From Methylobacterium sp. J-090 (lineage in GTDB: Bacteria > Pseudomonadota > Alphaproteobacteria > Rhizobiales > Beijerinckiaceae), in the NCBI RefSeq assembly GCF_022829345.1, contig NZ_JAKSXV010000066.1, forward strand, positions 1 through 64,000: a DNA stretch of 64,000 nucleotides, given 5' to 3'. Positions 1-8,999 of this stretch are shown here, piece after piece (positions within the stretch are counted from its first letter, which is position 1; every line of letters begins with the position of its first letter). The notes under the pieces were generated by a model. That model was not told where the DNA came from. It did no database searches and saw only the letters and a program-made list of their open reading frames with translations. The position numbers were made by a program, and so were the translations under genes.

Positions 1-285
1 GCGCGGGCCGTACTTGTCGACGAACCAGCCCTCGACGGGCACGAGCCAGGTCTCGAACAGGACGAACAGGGTGAAGGCCCACTGGATCGCGGCGCGGTCG
101 AAGCCGAACTTCTTCTGGATGTCGGGCACGAAGAACGTCCACCCGTACTGGAGGTTGGCGATCATCACCATGCAGATCACACCGATGACCAGCTGGCCCC
201 AGCGACCGAACGGGGGCGTGGCGACCGTGGCCGATGCGGCGTCGATGGTCCCACCGGGGACGGGCGCAGCGGTGCGCGCGGTCAT
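1..285 (-). CDS. oxlT: Oxalate:formate antiporter (MFS), N-terminal part only
   Basis: This is the first 95 codons of a major facilitator transporter that runs off the left edge of the window. The ATG lies at 285-283 on the minus strand, behind an AAGGA element. The translated start has a short polar leader and then a membrane segment around residues 38-58. It continues with a loop containing PDIQKKFGFDRAAIQWAFTL and a second helix ending in VDKYGPR, the MFS loop 2-3 motif. This pattern resembles OxlT-type antiporters, which swap oxalate for formate in oxalate-using methylotrophs. The rest of the protein, including the substrate-binding residues, lies outside, so the exact substrate is inferred. 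The gene is divergent from the csbD-like gene at 616. Confidence 0.75.
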   Translation of the reverse strand, partial: MTARTAAPVPGGTIDAASATVATPPFGRWGQLVIGVICMVMIANLQYGWTFFVPDIQKKFGFDRAAIQWAFTLFVLFETWLVPVEGWFVDKYGPR

Positions 286-615
286 GGCGTTGTCCTTGAA
301 TCAACTTTTGGTAATGCCCGCTGGTTCTAGCCGCAATTATTTTGAATTCAAGCAGCTTTGCCGTGACTTTGACCGGCCTTCATCTGCGAAAATTTTGCGG
401 CATAGGCAGAAAAATTTTTAGACGAGGGTCTTTGTTCCTGGGTTGCCCCCGGCTGATCTTGCGGTGCAGCACGTCGATCTTGCGATGCAACAAGGTCGGC
501 GCGGCCGGACTGCCGAACCTCCCGGAAGCGGAACATTCCTGCGCCCCGCACCGTTGCGCTTGACCCATGGCGGTCGGTCGCTTCCGGCGACCGCGAGCCT
601 ATCGAGGAGAGTTCG
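286..615. other. Divergent intergenic region, AT-rich core
   Basis: This region separates oxlT (leftward) from the csbD-like gene (rightward). Bases about 325-425 are clearly AT-richer than the surroundings and probably carry the oxlT promoter, although no confident -35/-10 pair was picked out there. The right part holds the sigma-EcfG promoter listed separately. No gene is supported here. Confidence 0.5.
530..555 (+). promoter_or_regulatory. Sigma-EcfG (general stress response) promoter
   Basis: GGAAC at 530-534 and CGTT at 552-555 are separated by exactly 17 bases. This matches the established alphaproteobacterial EcfG consensus GGAAC-N16/17-CGTT with no mismatch in either box. The predicted start is about 50 bases ahead of the csbD-like ATG at 616. 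CsbD proteins are known general-stress targets, so position and target agree. Confidence 0.75.
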
Positions 616-828
616 ATGAGCAGCACGACGGACAAGATCAAGGGTCTGGCCAACGAGGCCGTCGGCAACATCAAGCAGGGCGTCGGCTCCGTCACGGGCA
701 ACGAGAAGCTTCAGGCCGAGGGCAAGGCCCAGGAACTGAAGGGCGAGGCCCAGAAGACCGTCGGCGACGCCAAGGACGGCATCAAGAACGCGGCCCAGAG
801 CGCGGCCGATGCCGTGAAGAAGATCTGA
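616..828 (+). CDS. CsbD-family stress protein
   Basis: A 70-residue, highly charged protein of the CsbD family, small soluble proteins induced by general stress whose molecular role is not settled. The sequence is a chain of amphipathic, Lys/Ala/Gly-rich helices with the family pattern of KGxxxEAxGxxK repeats (for example KIKGLANEAVG and KAQELKGEAQ). The length is normal for the family. The ATG at 616 follows a GAGGAGA ribosome-binding site. The upstream GGAAC-N17-CGTT promoter indicates control by the EcfG sigma factor, which fits the EcfG-type gene at 51.9-52.6 kb. There is no signal peptide, so it is probably cytoplasmic. Confidence 0.88.
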   Translation: MSSTTDKIKGLANEAVGNIKQGVGSVTGNEKLQAEGKAQELKGEAQKTVGDAKDGIKNAAQSAADAVKKI

Positions 829-938
829 CATCGACCGCCGACGCGACCGGCACGGGTCACACGAGGTTCGAGCCGCATGAGGTTCGGGGCGGCGGATATC
901 GGGTCCGCCGCCGGATCGAGAACGAGCGAGGTTTCAGG

Positions 939-1343
939 ATGAACAGGGATCAGATCGAGGGCGGTCTGCGCAACCTGCGCGGCCGGGGACGCACCGCCCT
1001 GGGCGCCGTGACCGGCCGCCCGCGCCAGCAGATCGACGGTGCGGTGGATCAGGTCGCCGGAGCACTCCAGCACGGCTATGGCCGCGCCCGCGAGACGGCG
1101 GATGGCCTGCATCGCGACGGGACCCAGTTCATCGACGAGGCCCGCACCAGGGGCCGGGCCATCGCGGGCGATGTCCAGGACCGGGCGGAGGACCTGCACC
1201 GGCGCGGGCTGGACTATCGCGACGAAGCCGTCCGGCGGGGTCGGGACGTGGTCGCGCGTGCCGACGACAACCGGGGCACGACGCTCCTGATGGTGGCGGC
1301 GGCGGCCTTCGCCACCGGCTGGCTCATGCGCCGGACGCGATGA
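939..1343 (+). CDS. Small helical protein with C-terminal membrane anchor (YqjD/DUF883-like or CsbD-like)
   Basis: A 134-residue protein rich in Arg, Asp and Ala. The N-terminal ~45 residues begin MNRDQIEGGLRNLRG, which recalls CsbD-like proteins, followed by a glycine-containing stretch. The middle is a long, heptad-like charged helix (RARETADGLHRDG to DYRDEAVRRGRDV). It ends with a hydrophobic segment TLLMVAAAAFATGWLMRRTR, a likely single tail anchor. That layout is typical of YqjD/ElaB (DUF883) proteins, some of which bind ribosomes at the membrane. Assignment to a named family is tentative. It sits 110 bases after the csbD-like gene and may share its transcript. The stop overlaps the convergent diguanylate cyclase gene by 20 bases. 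The ATG at 939 was chosen because upstream residues in the frame lack family character. Confidence 0.65.
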   Translation: MNRDQIEGGLRNLRGRGRTALGAVTGRPRQQIDGAVDQVAGALQHGYGRARETADGLHRDGTQFIDEARTRGRAIAGDVQDRAEDLHRRGLDYRDEAVRRGRDVVARADDNRGTTLLMVAAAAFATGWLMRRTR

Positions 1344-2355
1344 ACCGCGTTTGGGGCGCGGTAGCGCCGGCGACGGGCCCCTGGCGCGCTCTCGAAGCCG
1401 GTCGGCCGGCCTTGGCCGCGTAGAGCGCCGCATCGGCCCGTGCGAGGATATCCTCCGGGGTCGAGAGGCCCGGGGAGCAGCGGGTCATCCCCAGGCTGGC
1501 GGAGACCATCACGGCGGTGCCGCACAATTCGAAGGGCTCCGTGAGGCTGGAGCGCACGGCGTCGGCGACGGATGGGAGGGTCGAGCCCGCACCATCCCCG
1601 GTCACCAGCACGAACTCGTCGCCGCCGAGGCGGAATGCCTGCGCCCGCGCCGCCGCTGCGAGGCAGGCGAAGCGGGCGGCCAGAAGGGTCAGCAGCAGAT
1701 CGCCCGCGCCGTGCCCGAGCGTGTCGTTGATCGGTTTGAAGTCGTCGAGATCGAGCAGGATCACGCCGAAATCCGGACCGGCGGAATCGGCCAGCGCCGC
1801 GAGAAGCCGCTCGCGCAGGGCGAGCCGGTTTCCCAGTCCCGTGAGGTCGTCCCGGCGGGCCAGGCGATGCAGCCAGGCCCGTTCCGCCTCCTGGGTGGTG
1901 ACGTCCCGGTCAATGCCGCGATACCCCACCAGTTCCCCGTCATCGAGGAGCGGCACGCCGCTCGTCTCGAGGACGACGATGCGTCCATCCCGGTGGATAT
2001 TGTGATTGATGAGGCCGGCGAAAGCCCGCTTCTCGCGGACGATGTCCGAGAAGGCGGCCGCCACCCGGACGGCCTCGTCCGGCGGCATGAAATCGAACGG
2101 CGTCCGTCCCAGGATCTCGCTCGGCTCGTAGCCGAGGATGACCAGGGAATGACGCGAGGCGTAGGTGTAGCGTCCCTGGGCATCGACTTCCCAGATCCAG
2201 TCGGAATTGGTGTCGAGCATCGCGCGCAGGCGCGCGATCTCCTGCAGCATCCGTTCGGTGCCGGCGGGCGTCTCCGCGAGGGCGCTGAGCCTCGGGCGTC
2301 GATCGCTCCGACCCGGGGCGGACCCGGGATTGCGTGGGCGGGGAGGCGGGCTCAT
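1324..2355 (-). CDS. PAS domain-containing diguanylate cyclase
   Basis: A 343-residue signalling protein predicted to make cyclic di-GMP from two GTP. Residues ~35-160 form a PAS sensory domain with a PAC-like end (LVGYRGIDRDVTTQEAE). This is joined by a short helix to a GGDEF domain at ~165-320. The catalytic signature RLGGDEFVLV is intact, with GGDEF at residues 244-248, and DLTGLGNR and DLDDFKPINDTLGHGAGD match the nucleotide-binding segments. No RxxD inhibitory site is present five residues ahead of GGDEF, so product inhibition through that site is unlikely. There are no membrane segments or signal peptide, so it should sense a cytoplasmic cue. The 3' end overlaps the convergent small protein gene by 20 bases. 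Confidence 0.9.
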   Translation of the reverse strand: MSPPPRPRNPGSAPGRSDRRPRLSALAETPAGTERMLQEIARLRAMLDTNSDWIWEVDAQGRYTYASRHSLVILGYEPSEILGRTPFDFMPPDEAVRVAAAFSDIVREKRAFAGLINHNIHRDGRIVVLETSGVPLLDDGELVGYRGIDRDVTTQEAERAWLHRLARRDDLTGLGNRLALRERLLAALADSAGPDFGVILLDLDDFKPINDTLGHGAGDLLLTLLAARFACLAAAARAQAFRLGGDEFVLVTGDGAGSTLPSVADAVRSSLTEPFELCGTAVMVSASLGMTRCSPGLSTPEDILARADAALYAAKAGRPASRARQGPVAGATAPQTRFIASGA

Positions 2356-2485
2356 GCAGGACCGGTCGTGACGTCGCGTTGGCGAAGACTAGGGCACGCG
2401 ACCATAAGGGTTCGTTACGGTACGGATGGTTTTGCCGGATCGACCCGCCTCGCGCGCCGCGACGGGACCGTTGGAGACAGGCCAG

Positions 2486-3268
2486 ATGCCCATCCGTCGA
2501 TGGTCCGACCTCACCACCACCGACCTCCGGGGCCGGGACATGCGCCGGGCCATCGCGGTGCTGCCGGTGGCGGCCATCGAGCAGCACGGCCCGCACCTGC
2601 CCCTCTCCACCGACGTGGACATCGCCGAAGGCTACCTCGCCCGCCTCATGGCCCTGCCGGCCGACGGCCTCGACGCCCTGGTGCTGCCGGTGCAGGGGGT
2701 CGGCAAGTCCGACGAGCACGATGCCTTCCCCGGGACCTTGAGCCTCACCACCGCGACGGCGCTGGCCGCCTGGGGCGAGATCGGCGCCGGCGTTCACCGG
2801 GCCGGCTGCCACAAGCTCGTCCTCGTCACGTCCCATGGCGGCAACAGCGGCCTCATCGACCTCGTGGCGGCGGATCTGCGCGCGCGCTTCGGCATGGTCG
2901 CCGTCACCACCGCGTGGAGCCGCTTCGGCTATCCCGAGGGCCTGTTCCCCGAAGCCGAGATCCGGCACGGCATCCACGGCGGCGGCATCGAGACCGCCCT
3001 GATGCTGGCGCTCCGCCCCGAGCGCGTGCGGATCGACCGGATCGCCGACTTCACCCCGCGGACCCTGGCGATGGAGCGCGACTTCACCCACCTGCGCGCC
3101 GGGCGCCCGGCGGCCTTCGCCTGGAAGGCCGGCGACCTCAACCCGGCCGGCGCCATCGGCGACGCCCGCCTCGGGACGGCCGAGGCGGGGCACGCCGCCC
3201 TCGACCACGGCGCCCGCGCCTTCCTCGAACTCCTGCGCGACGTCGATCGTTTTTCCCTGTCGCCCTGA
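2486..3268 (+). CDS. Creatininase-family amidohydrolase
   Basis: A 260-residue metal-dependent hydrolase of the creatininase family, which includes creatinine amidohydrolase, FAPy deformylase-like enzymes and the mycofactocin peptidase MftE. Family metal-ligand motifs are present: AAIEQHGPHLPLSTD near the N-terminus, VTSHGGNSG in the middle, and GGGIETALML, which supplies the glutamate ligand. No mycofactocin genes are nearby, and the true substrate is unknown. The ATG at 2486 is preferred over an in-frame start 60 bases upstream because GGAGA lies at a proper distance before it and the upstream residues are low-complexity. The gene faces the cysteine-cluster gene and ends 13 bases before it. 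Confidence 0.82.
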   Translation: MPIRRWSDLTTTDLRGRDMRRAIAVLPVAAIEQHGPHLPLSTDVDIAEGYLARLMALPADGLDALVLPVQGVGKSDEHDAFPGTLSLTTATALAAWGEIGAGVHRAGCHKLVLVTSHGGNSGLIDLVAADLRARFGMVAVTTAWSRFGYPEGLFPEAEIRHGIHGGGIETALMLALRPERVRIDRIADFTPRTLAMERDFTHLRAGRPAAFAWKAGDLNPAGAIGDARLGTAEAGHAALDHGARAFLELLRDVDRFSLSP

Positions 3269-3281
3269 CGCCGTCGAGGCC

Positions 3282-3797
3282 TCAGTCCTCGGGGTCCTCG
3301 GTGGCGGGGATGCGGGCCGGCCAGGTCACGATGCGGTCCAGGAGTTCGTCGGCGGTGAACTCCTCCTCGTTGCCCGAGACGCGGCCCCGGATGGAGATGC
3401 CGGCTTCGTGGACGCTCGCCGCCCGGCCGCTCACGAGGGGATGCCAGTCGGGCAGGTCCTGGCCGTCGCGCACGAGGCGGTAGCCGCAGGTCGGCGGCAG
3501 CCACGGGATCGTGCGCACGGCCTCCGGCGTCAGGCGCACGCAATCGGGCACCCGCTTCTGGCGGCGCGGGTAGTCCCGGCAATGGCAGCCGTGCCCGTCC
3601 AGCAGGGTACAGCCCACATCGGTGTGGTAGACCTCGCCGGTGTCCTCGTCCTCGAGCTTGAGGAGGCAGCAGCGGCCGCAGCCGTCGCACAGGCTCTCCC
3701 ACTCGGACGGCGACATCGTGTCCAGGCTCTTGGTGCGCCAGAACGGTTCGGTGGAGGCCGGCGGCCCGGACGGGCGTGCGGCCGTGCGATCCCGCAT
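3282..3797 (-). CDS. YcgN/UPF0260-type cysteine-cluster protein
   Basis: A 171-residue protein of the YkgJ/YcgN cysteine-cluster group. It opens with [14 protein letters not shown], followed by further cysteines in [27 protein letters not shown] and PPTCGYRL. This is the typical pattern of a predicted zinc- or iron-binding protein. Its biochemical role is not known. Many members carry the same order of cysteine blocks and end in a short acidic tail, as here (ATEDPED). The start at 3797 gives an N-terminus of normal length, because the longer open frame upstream overlaps the divergent PBP gene and lacks family sequence. No export signal is seen, so it should be cytoplasmic. Confidence 0.85.
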   Translation of the reverse strand: MRDRTAARPSGPPASTEPFWRTKSLDTMSPSEWESLCDGCGRCCLLKLEDEDTGEVYHTDVGCTLLDGHGCHCRDYPRRQKRVPDCVRLTPEAVRTIPWLPPTCGYRLVRDGQDLPDWHPLVSGRAASVHEAGISIRGRVSGNEEEFTADELLDRIVTWPARIPATEDPED

Positions 3798-4053
3798 TCG
3801 GGAACCCCGGTTCAAGGTATGGAGCGATGGGACGGGCGAACCTTTCCCTTGCCGCAAGGCGCCCCGATGGGCAAGCGCCACCGACGCGCCCCAATCCGGC
3901 GTCAAGGTTAATCCGATCTTAATCCGCCGCGCGGGGCGCCGGGCGCGTTGCCCGTGGTATCGGGAGTCTCGCGAACCGGCGCGGAGCTTGATACACTGAA
4001 CGCCGCGGCGCGGGCCGGGTCGGATCGCCCTCCAGGAACATGAAGAACAGATC

Positions 4054-6264
4054 GTGCGCCTGCCCAACGCCACCTCCCTGACGACCCGGATCAAGCGCGC
4101 GGCCCTGGCCTTCGACGCCTGGGTGAATGCGGGCCTCTACGACAGCGGGCGTTCCGCCGGCGAGACCTACGAGCGCTTCCAGGAGCGCATGAACGTGTTC
4201 TCCGTGCGGGGCTGGAAGCGCGGCGCCCTCGATCTGACCAGCGAGGCGGTGACGCTGGGCACCGGCGGCGCGATCGTGATGCTGATGCTCGCCCAGCCCG
4301 CCTTCAACCAGACCAGCGACAATTGGCTGAAGGCCCAGGATCTCGCCGTCACCTTCCTGGACCGCTACGGCAACGAGGTCGGCCGGCGCGGGATCAAGCA
4401 CGACGACTCGCTCAAGCTCGACGACTTTCCCGACATCATGATCAAGGCCCTGGTCTCGACGGAGGACCGGCGCTTCTACGAGCATTGGGGCATCGACCCC
4501 ATCGGCACCCTGCGCGCCCTCGTGTCGAATTCGCGCGGCGGCGGCAACACCCAGGGCGGTTCCTCGATCACGCAGCAGCTCGCCAAGAACCTGTTCCTGA
4601 CCAACGAGCGCTCCCTCGAGCGCAAGGTCAACGAGGCGTTCCTGGCCCTGTGGCTGGAGAGCCATCTCACCAAGAACGAGATCCTGAAGCTCTACCTCGA
4701 CCGGGCCTATATGGGCGGGGGCACCTTCGGGGCCGTCGCGGCGGCCGACTATTATTTCGGCAAGCCGCTCAAGGACATCTCGCTCGCCGAGGCCGCCATG
4801 CTCGCCGGCCTGTTCAAGGCGCCGACGAAATACGCGCCCCACGTCAACCTGCCGGCGGCCCGCTCCCGCGCCGTCGACGTGCTGCACAACATGGTCGAGG
4901 CCGGCTTCGTCACGGAAGGGCAGATCCAGACCGCCCTGCGCAATCCCGCGACGCCGGTGACCCGCACCCGCGACATCACGGCGGATTACTACCTCGACTG
5001 GGCGTTCGGCGAGATCAAGGGCATGGCCGATGCGGGCCGCTTCCGCAGCGACCGCGTGCTGACGGTCAAGACGCCCCTCGACCTGACCATCCAGAAGCGC
5101 GCCGACGAGGTGATTCAGAACACCCTGCGCCGCTACGGCGACCAGTACGAGGTCGACGAGGCCGCCATGGTGATCCTCGATCCCGACGGGGCGCTCCGCG
5201 CCATGGTGGGCGGGGCCGATTACGGCGAGAGCCAGTTCAACCGCGCCACCGACGCCCTGCGCCAGCCCGGCTCCTCGTTCAAGCCCTACGTCTACGCCGC
5301 CGGCCTCACCTCGGGTCTGTACCGTCCCGACACCCGCGTGGTCGATCGCCCGGTCTGCATCGGCAACTGGTGCCCGCAGAATTACGGCCGCTCGTTCTCG
5401 GGGGCGACGACCCTCACGGTGGCGGTGGCCAAATCCATCAACACGATCCCGATCCAGATCTCCATCGCGCTCGGCAAGGCCATGGGCATCTCCCACGAGG
5501 CCCGCGCGGCCAAGGCCGGGCGCGACAAGATCGTCGACACGGCCCATCGCATGGGCATCACCACCCCGCTCGCCGACACGCCCTCGCTGCCCATCGGCTC
5601 GGCCGAGGTCAACGTCATCGACCAGGCCGCCGCCTACGCGGTGTTCGCCAATGGCGGGCGCAAGGCCAAGCCCTACGCCGCCATGGAGGTGAAGAACTCG
5701 TCCGGCGAGGTGATCTACCGCCACGCCGACGAGCGGGTCGAGCAGGTGCTGTCGACCCAGGTGGTCGCCGACATGAACTACATGCTCACCAAGGTGGTGG
5801 AGGAGGGCACCGGCAGGCGCGCCCAGCTCGAGGGCATCAAGGTCGCGGGCAAGTCCGGCACCACGAACGCCTACCGCGATGCGTGGTTCGTGGCCTATAC
5901 GGGCAACTACGTCGGCTCCGTCTGGTTCGGCAACGACGACCACACCTCGACCAACAAGATGACCGGCGGCTCGCTCCCCGCCATGGCCTGGCACGACGTG
6001 ATGGAGACCGCCCACCAGGGCATCGAGCTCAAGGCCATGCCGGGCCTCAAGGAGGTCGGCCGCGCCGTGGCCCAGACCCCGGCCGCCGCCCCGGTCAACC
6101 CGGCGGCGAGTGCGGCCGGAAAGCTGTCGCGGCGCTCCTTCGAGGTGATCGGCGGCGTCAACGGCCTGTTCCGCACCGTCGAGGCCAGCGGCGTGGCGCC
6201 GCGCCCGGCCGGTGATGTCGCCGACGGGACCAGCCCCGCCGCCGGCCGCATCGCCACCCCGTGA
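4054..6264 (+). CDS. Class A penicillin-binding protein (transglycosylase/transpeptidase)
   Basis: A 736-residue bifunctional peptidoglycan synthase. A short cytoplasmic N-terminus is followed by one membrane anchor (about residues 65-82). The family 51 glycosyltransferase domain (~100-290) has catalytic Glu137 in [12 protein letters not shown] and the motif [16 protein letters not shown]. The transpeptidase domain (~350-650) has the acylation motif SSFK (Ser407), the SIN motif in AVAKSINT and KSGTT at ~600. All key residues are intact. The protein builds glycan strands from lipid II and cross-links the stem peptides in the periplasm. No ATG lies upstream in frame, so the GTG at 4054 is used. 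The C-terminal ~70 residues are low-complexity. It most resembles the PBP1A/1C type. Confidence 0.9.
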   Translation: MRLPNATSLTTRIKRAALAFDAWVNAGLYDSGRSAGETYERFQERMNVFSVRGWKRGALDLTSEAVTLGTGGAIVMLMLAQPAFNQTSDNWLKAQDLAVTFLDRYGNEVGRRGIKHDDSLKLDDFPDIMIKALVSTEDRRFYEHWGIDPIGTLRALVSNSRGGGNTQGGSSITQQLAKNLFLTNERSLERKVNEAFLALWLESHLTKNEILKLYLDRAYMGGGTFGAVAAADYYFGKPLKDISLAEAAMLAGLFKAPTKYAPHVNLPAARSRAVDVLHNMVEAGFVTEGQIQTALRNPATPVTRTRDITADYYLDWAFGEIKGMADAGRFRSDRVLTVKTPLDLTIQKRADEVIQNTLRRYGDQYEVDEAAMVILDPDGALRAMVGGADYGESQFNRATDALRQPGSSFKPYVYAAGLTSGLYRPDTRVVDRPVCIGNWCPQNYGRSFSGATTLTVAVAKSINTIPIQISIALGKAMGISHEARAAKAGRDKIVDTAHRMGITTPLADTPSLPIGSAEVNVIDQAAAYAVFANGGRKAKPYAAMEVKNSSGEVIYRHADERVEQVLSTQVVADMNYMLTKVVEEGTGRRAQLEGIKVAGKSGTTNAYRDAWFVAYTGNYVGSVWFGNDDHTSTNKMTGGSLPAMAWHDVMETAHQGIELKAMPGLKEVGRAVAQTPAAAPVNPAASAAGKLSRRSFEVIGGVNGLFRTVEASGVAPRPAGDVADGTSPAAGRIATP

Positions 6265-6283
6265 GCGTGAAGGCGTTGGTCGT

Positions 6284-6985
6284 ATGAGAGCCGCCGACAT
6301 GGCCGCGCCCGTGCGCGCGGAATCCCACGCGGGCGCCGGCGCCGGTGTGCCGACCGCCGCGGCGCGCGTGGCCGGCGCCGTGCGCGAGGCCGTGCGCCGG
6401 GCCTCCACCGTCAGCCTCGTCCTCTACGCCCTGGCGCTCGGGGCGGGGCTCGGGCTCGCCACCGCCGACTACGCCACGCGGGGCGGGTACCCGTTCGGCG
6501 GCGTCGCCGTCGGAGCCTGGACGGCGTGGCCGCGCACCGGCTCCGTGGGGGCGGACCCCTATGCGCGGGCGGTGAACGCCCGCCGCGGCGAGATTCCGCT
6601 CGCCATCGGCGAGGGCATGCTGCTCACCGCCGCCCAGGACGACGAGGGCCGGATGCTCGACGCCACCTGCACCTACGCCATCGCGGGCATCACCCCGCCG
6701 GCGCGGGCCTGGACGGTGACGGTCGCCGGACGCGGCCCGCGCGACCCGGACCGCACCATCGTGCGCGAGGGCTACACCTCGACGGAGACCCTGCGCGAGC
6801 GCGACGGGCGCTTCGTCATCACCCTCTCGCCCGAGGTCCAGGCCGGCAACTGGCTGCCGATGCCGCGGGCGAGCGGCCCCGTGCGCCTGGCGCTGCGCCT
6901 CTACGATACGCCTGTGGCCGCGAGCGCCGGTACCCTCGACCGCACGGCCGTGCCGGCCATCACCCGTACGGGATGCGCCGCGTGA
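6284..6985 (+). CDS. DUF1214 domain protein, membrane-anchored
   Basis: A 233-residue protein. A disordered Ala-rich start leads to one membrane helix (~42-62, SLVLYALALGAGLGLATADY), then a DUF1214 domain (~70-230) containing YARAVNARRGEIPLAIGEG and an end with NWLPMPRASGPVRLALRLYD, which is typical of this domain. DUF1214 is usually paired or fused with DUF1254. No enzymatic activity is firmly established for the short form. The ATG at 6284 lies 20 bases after the PBP stop, so the three genes 4054-7578 probably form one transcript. Its stop lies inside the next gene, which indicates translational coupling. Confidence 0.8.
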   Translation: MRAADMAAPVRAESHAGAGAGVPTAAARVAGAVREAVRRASTVSLVLYALALGAGLGLATADYATRGGYPFGGVAVGAWTAWPRTGSVGADPYARAVNARRGEIPLAIGEGMLLTAAQDDEGRMLDATCTYAIAGITPPARAWTVTVAGRGPRDPDRTIVREGYTSTETLRERDGRFVITLSPEVQAGNWLPMPRASGPVRLALRLYDTPVAASAGTLDRTAVPAITRTGCAA

Positions 6986-7578
6986 CGCCCCGGGGCCGCT
7001 TCCTCCTCGCCACCCTGGCGGGCCTCGTCCTGGCGGGCCTCGTCCATATCGGCGTGGTCCTCCTCATCCCGCGCCTGTCGGAGACCGACGCCCTGTCGCG
7101 CGCCCGCACCGGCGAGAGCCTCGATCACGCCATGCCGGTCTACACCCTGGTCACCGGCGACGGCCCGGCGCCGCCCGAAGCCTGGCTGCCCATCCCGGAT
7201 CCGGCGGTGGCGGTCGGCATCTGCGCCTACGACCTCGCCGACGGTCCCATGCGGGTCTCGGCCCGCACCGGTCCCCTGATGCTGTCCCTCGCGGTGCATG
7301 GGCGGCGCGGCGCCTTCTACGCCGTCACCGACCAGGCGGCCGTGCGCGGCGCCCTCGACCTCGTGGTGCTGACCCGCGCCCAGTACGACGAGGCCCTCGC
7401 CAACGCCGACGAGAACGACGTGAGCCGCGACGTCCGCATCGTCGCGCCCGACCTCAGGGGCTACGTGGTGGTCCGGGTGATCGCCGCCCTGCCGAGTCAG
7501 CGGCCCGCCGCCAACACGGCGGTCCAGGCCGTGTCCTGCACCGTGGACCTGCCGGCCGAGGACAAGGCGGGCGGCTGA
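6973..7578 (+). CDS. DUF1254 domain protein, membrane-anchored
   Basis: A 201-residue protein that starts 13 bases before the end of the DUF1214 gene in another frame. It has an N-terminal membrane helix (about residues 8-30, FLLATLAGLVLAGLVHIGVVLLIP written here in part as LAGLVLAGLV) and a periplasmic domain. The domain includes GICAYDLADGPMRVSARTG, SLAVHGRRGAFYAVTD and a valine-rich C-terminal strand region with the cysteine in AVSCTVDLP. This small DUF1254-type protein, beside DUF1214, is a common arrangement in Hyphomicrobiales. The two products probably act together at the inner membrane; function is unknown. The ATG at 6973 is used; a GTG nine bases later is possible. Confidence 0.75.
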   Translation: MRRVTPRGRFLLATLAGLVLAGLVHIGVVLLIPRLSETDALSRARTGESLDHAMPVYTLVTGDGPAPPEAWLPIPDPAVAVGICAYDLADGPMRVSARTGPLMLSLAVHGRRGAFYAVTDQAAVRGALDLVVLTRAQYDEALANADENDVSRDVRIVAPDLRGYVVVRVIAALPSQRPAANTAVQAVSCTVDLPAEDKAGG

Positions 7579-7619
7579 CCGGGATCGACCGGTTCCGGGC
7601 GGCGCGAGTCTTCAGATCT

Positions 7620-8435
7620 TCAATTCTTGGCGACGATGGGCCGGGCCGGGATGGCCCCGGCCGCGTCCATCGCTTCCCCCGCCGCGAAGCCGCACCGGCC
7701 CTCCGCTTCGAGGGGGACCAGGGACGCGAGGATCGGCGTGCGCTCCGCCAGGGCTCGGAGCACGCGATCGACGAGGGCCGCCTCCGGCGAGGGGACGGCG
7801 ACGAGGAGGTGGTCGAGGGCGTAGCGGTAGCGCGTGAGGCGCAGATCGGTCTCGATCCGGACCCAGGCGACGAGGCAGCGGTTCTCGGCCACCCGCATGG
7901 CGGCGTGGCGCACGTCGCGGTCGTCGAGGGTCTTGGAAAAGGGCAGGCTGCGCAGGCGCAGGGCATCCGCCTGGATCACCCGGGCGGCGGTGGCGGCGAA
8001 GACCGGCAGCAGGCGTGCATCCGCACCGATATCCTCGGACAGCCGATGATAGCGGGATACGGGCGAGCGGAACGGGCCGTCCATGAGGGCGGCGTAATAG
8101 GCCTCCGGCGCGTCGGGCCGCCAGGAGGCCGGCAGCACCCGGCTGCGGGTGAGGTTGGCCAGGATGTCCGTGAAGGCCTCGCGTCCGCCCGACGGCATCA
8201 GGAAGCGCCAGGCGCGGTCGCGCAGGGTGCCCTCGTCGTCCGTGAGGGGATAGGCCGAGGCCGGCTCCCCCCGCTCCCGCGCCGCCAGGGTCCCGGTGGT
8301 CTCGATCAGGCCGTTCCAGGCCCCCGGCTTCGGGCGGCCGAAATCGCCCTGCTGCGCGCAACCGGCGGTGAGCGCCAGGATCGCGGCCAGGATCGTGGTC
8401 GTCGGGAGGGCGGTGGCGGCCGGTCGCGGCATCAT
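7620..8435 (-). CDS. Predicted lipoprotein of unknown function
   Basis: A 271-residue protein with a lipoprotein signal: a short positively charged start, a hydrophobic stretch and a lipobox LTAGC at residues ~22-26. It should be cleaved and lipidated at the cysteine. The mature part is mostly helical, with charged and aromatic residues (for example RDRAWRFLMPSGGREAFTD), and has no recognised enzymatic motif. It seems to be a lineage-restricted protein found beside the DUF1214/1254 pair, convergent with it (stops 41 bases apart). Tandem ATG codons at 8435 and 8432 make the exact start uncertain by one residue. Confidence 0.7.
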   Translation of the reverse strand: MMPRPAATALPTTTILAAILALTAGCAQQGDFGRPKPGAWNGLIETTGTLAARERGEPASAYPLTDDEGTLRDRAWRFLMPSGGREAFTDILANLTRSRVLPASWRPDAPEAYYAALMDGPFRSPVSRYHRLSEDIGADARLLPVFAATAARVIQADALRLRSLPFSKTLDDRDVRHAAMRVAENRCLVAWVRIETDLRLTRYRYALDHLLVAVPSPEAALVDRVLRALAERTPILASLVPLEAEGRCGFAAGEAMDAAGAIPARPIVAKN

Positions 8436-8496
8436 CGTATCCGGTCGTCGGAAAGGCCTCGGCGGAGCCCGCGTGACGGACGCGGCGGAGACGGGA

Positions 8497-8772
8497 TCAG
8501 GAGCGCCGCCGCAGGCGGGGCGCGCGCTTGTCCGGCTCGGCCGGCTTCTCCGGTTCAGCCATGCGCTCGTAGCGGATGCCGGTGAACAGCAGGATCGCCC
8601 CGCGCGGGTCCCGCACCGTGTCGTCGGTGCGACGGAAGCGGCGGCGGCCCTCCGCCGGGAAGGTCACGACGGTGGCCGTCGGACGCTCGGGACCTCCCGT
8701 ATCTGGTGACCTGTCGAGGTTCATCGGCTGCGATCCCGTCCCATTGTTCTCGTGCGTCACGGACTTGCCCAT
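8497..8772 (-). CDS. Small basic protein of unknown function
   Basis: A short protein of 91 residues, or 75 if translation begins at the in-frame ATG at 8724 (MNLDRSPDTGG). The middle reads PTATVVTFPAEGRRRFRRTDD, then a hydrophobic strand AILLFTGIRYERM, then a Pro/Glu/Lys/Arg-rich tail. It has no signal peptide, no membrane helix and no known domain. The hydrophobic strand flanked by basic residues argues for a real but poorly characterised protein. Codon use is like that of its neighbours. It lies 61 bases upstream of the lipoprotein gene on the same strand and may be cotranscribed with it. Confidence 0.55.
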   Translation of the reverse strand: MGKSVTHENNGTGSQPMNLDRSPDTGGPERPTATVVTFPAEGRRRFRRTDDTVRDPRGAILLFTGIRYERMAEPEKPAEPDKRAPRLRRRS

Positions 8773-8942
8773 GGGCTCGCCCGGCGCCGTCTCGGCCGCG
8801 GGGACGGGCCTGACAAGGGCCGTCCGTTCGCGGTGCTGACGGCGAGATCATCACGGGGTGGTTAACGGATTGTTGCGGACGGGTGCCGCGAGGCGCACCC
8901 GGGACCATCCGGGCGACGCCCCGCCGAGCGGGACCGTCCGGT

Positions 8943-8958
8943 GTGACAAAGGTGTCAC
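8943..8958. promoter_or_regulatory. 16-base inverted repeat, possible operator
   Basis: GTGACA at 8943-8948 and TGTCAC at 8953-8958 are perfect inverted copies separated by AAGG. The site lies about 40-60 bases ahead of the predicted small RNA. The spacing is not that of a CRP site. A related half-site (GTGACA) is used in the inverted repeat at 23206-23229. A regulatory role is inference. Confidence 0.4.
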
Positions 8959-8999
8959 GCCGGACGAGAAATCTCTGGCGCATGGATTGCTAGGGTCTC

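Noticed and set aside
567-938. An N-terminal extension of the small anchored protein at 939
   Set aside because: The extension reads through the csbD-like gene in another frame; its Arg/Gly-rich sequence is out of frame with a recognised family protein.
3919-6408. An 829-residue minus-strand frame opposite the penicillin-binding protein
   Set aside because: No domain motifs; the plus-strand protein is complete with all active-site motifs.
8942-8959. CRP-type binding site at TGTGA...TCACG
   Set aside because: The two pentamers are separated by eight rather than six bases, so it does not match the CRP spacing; it is kept only as an inverted repeat.
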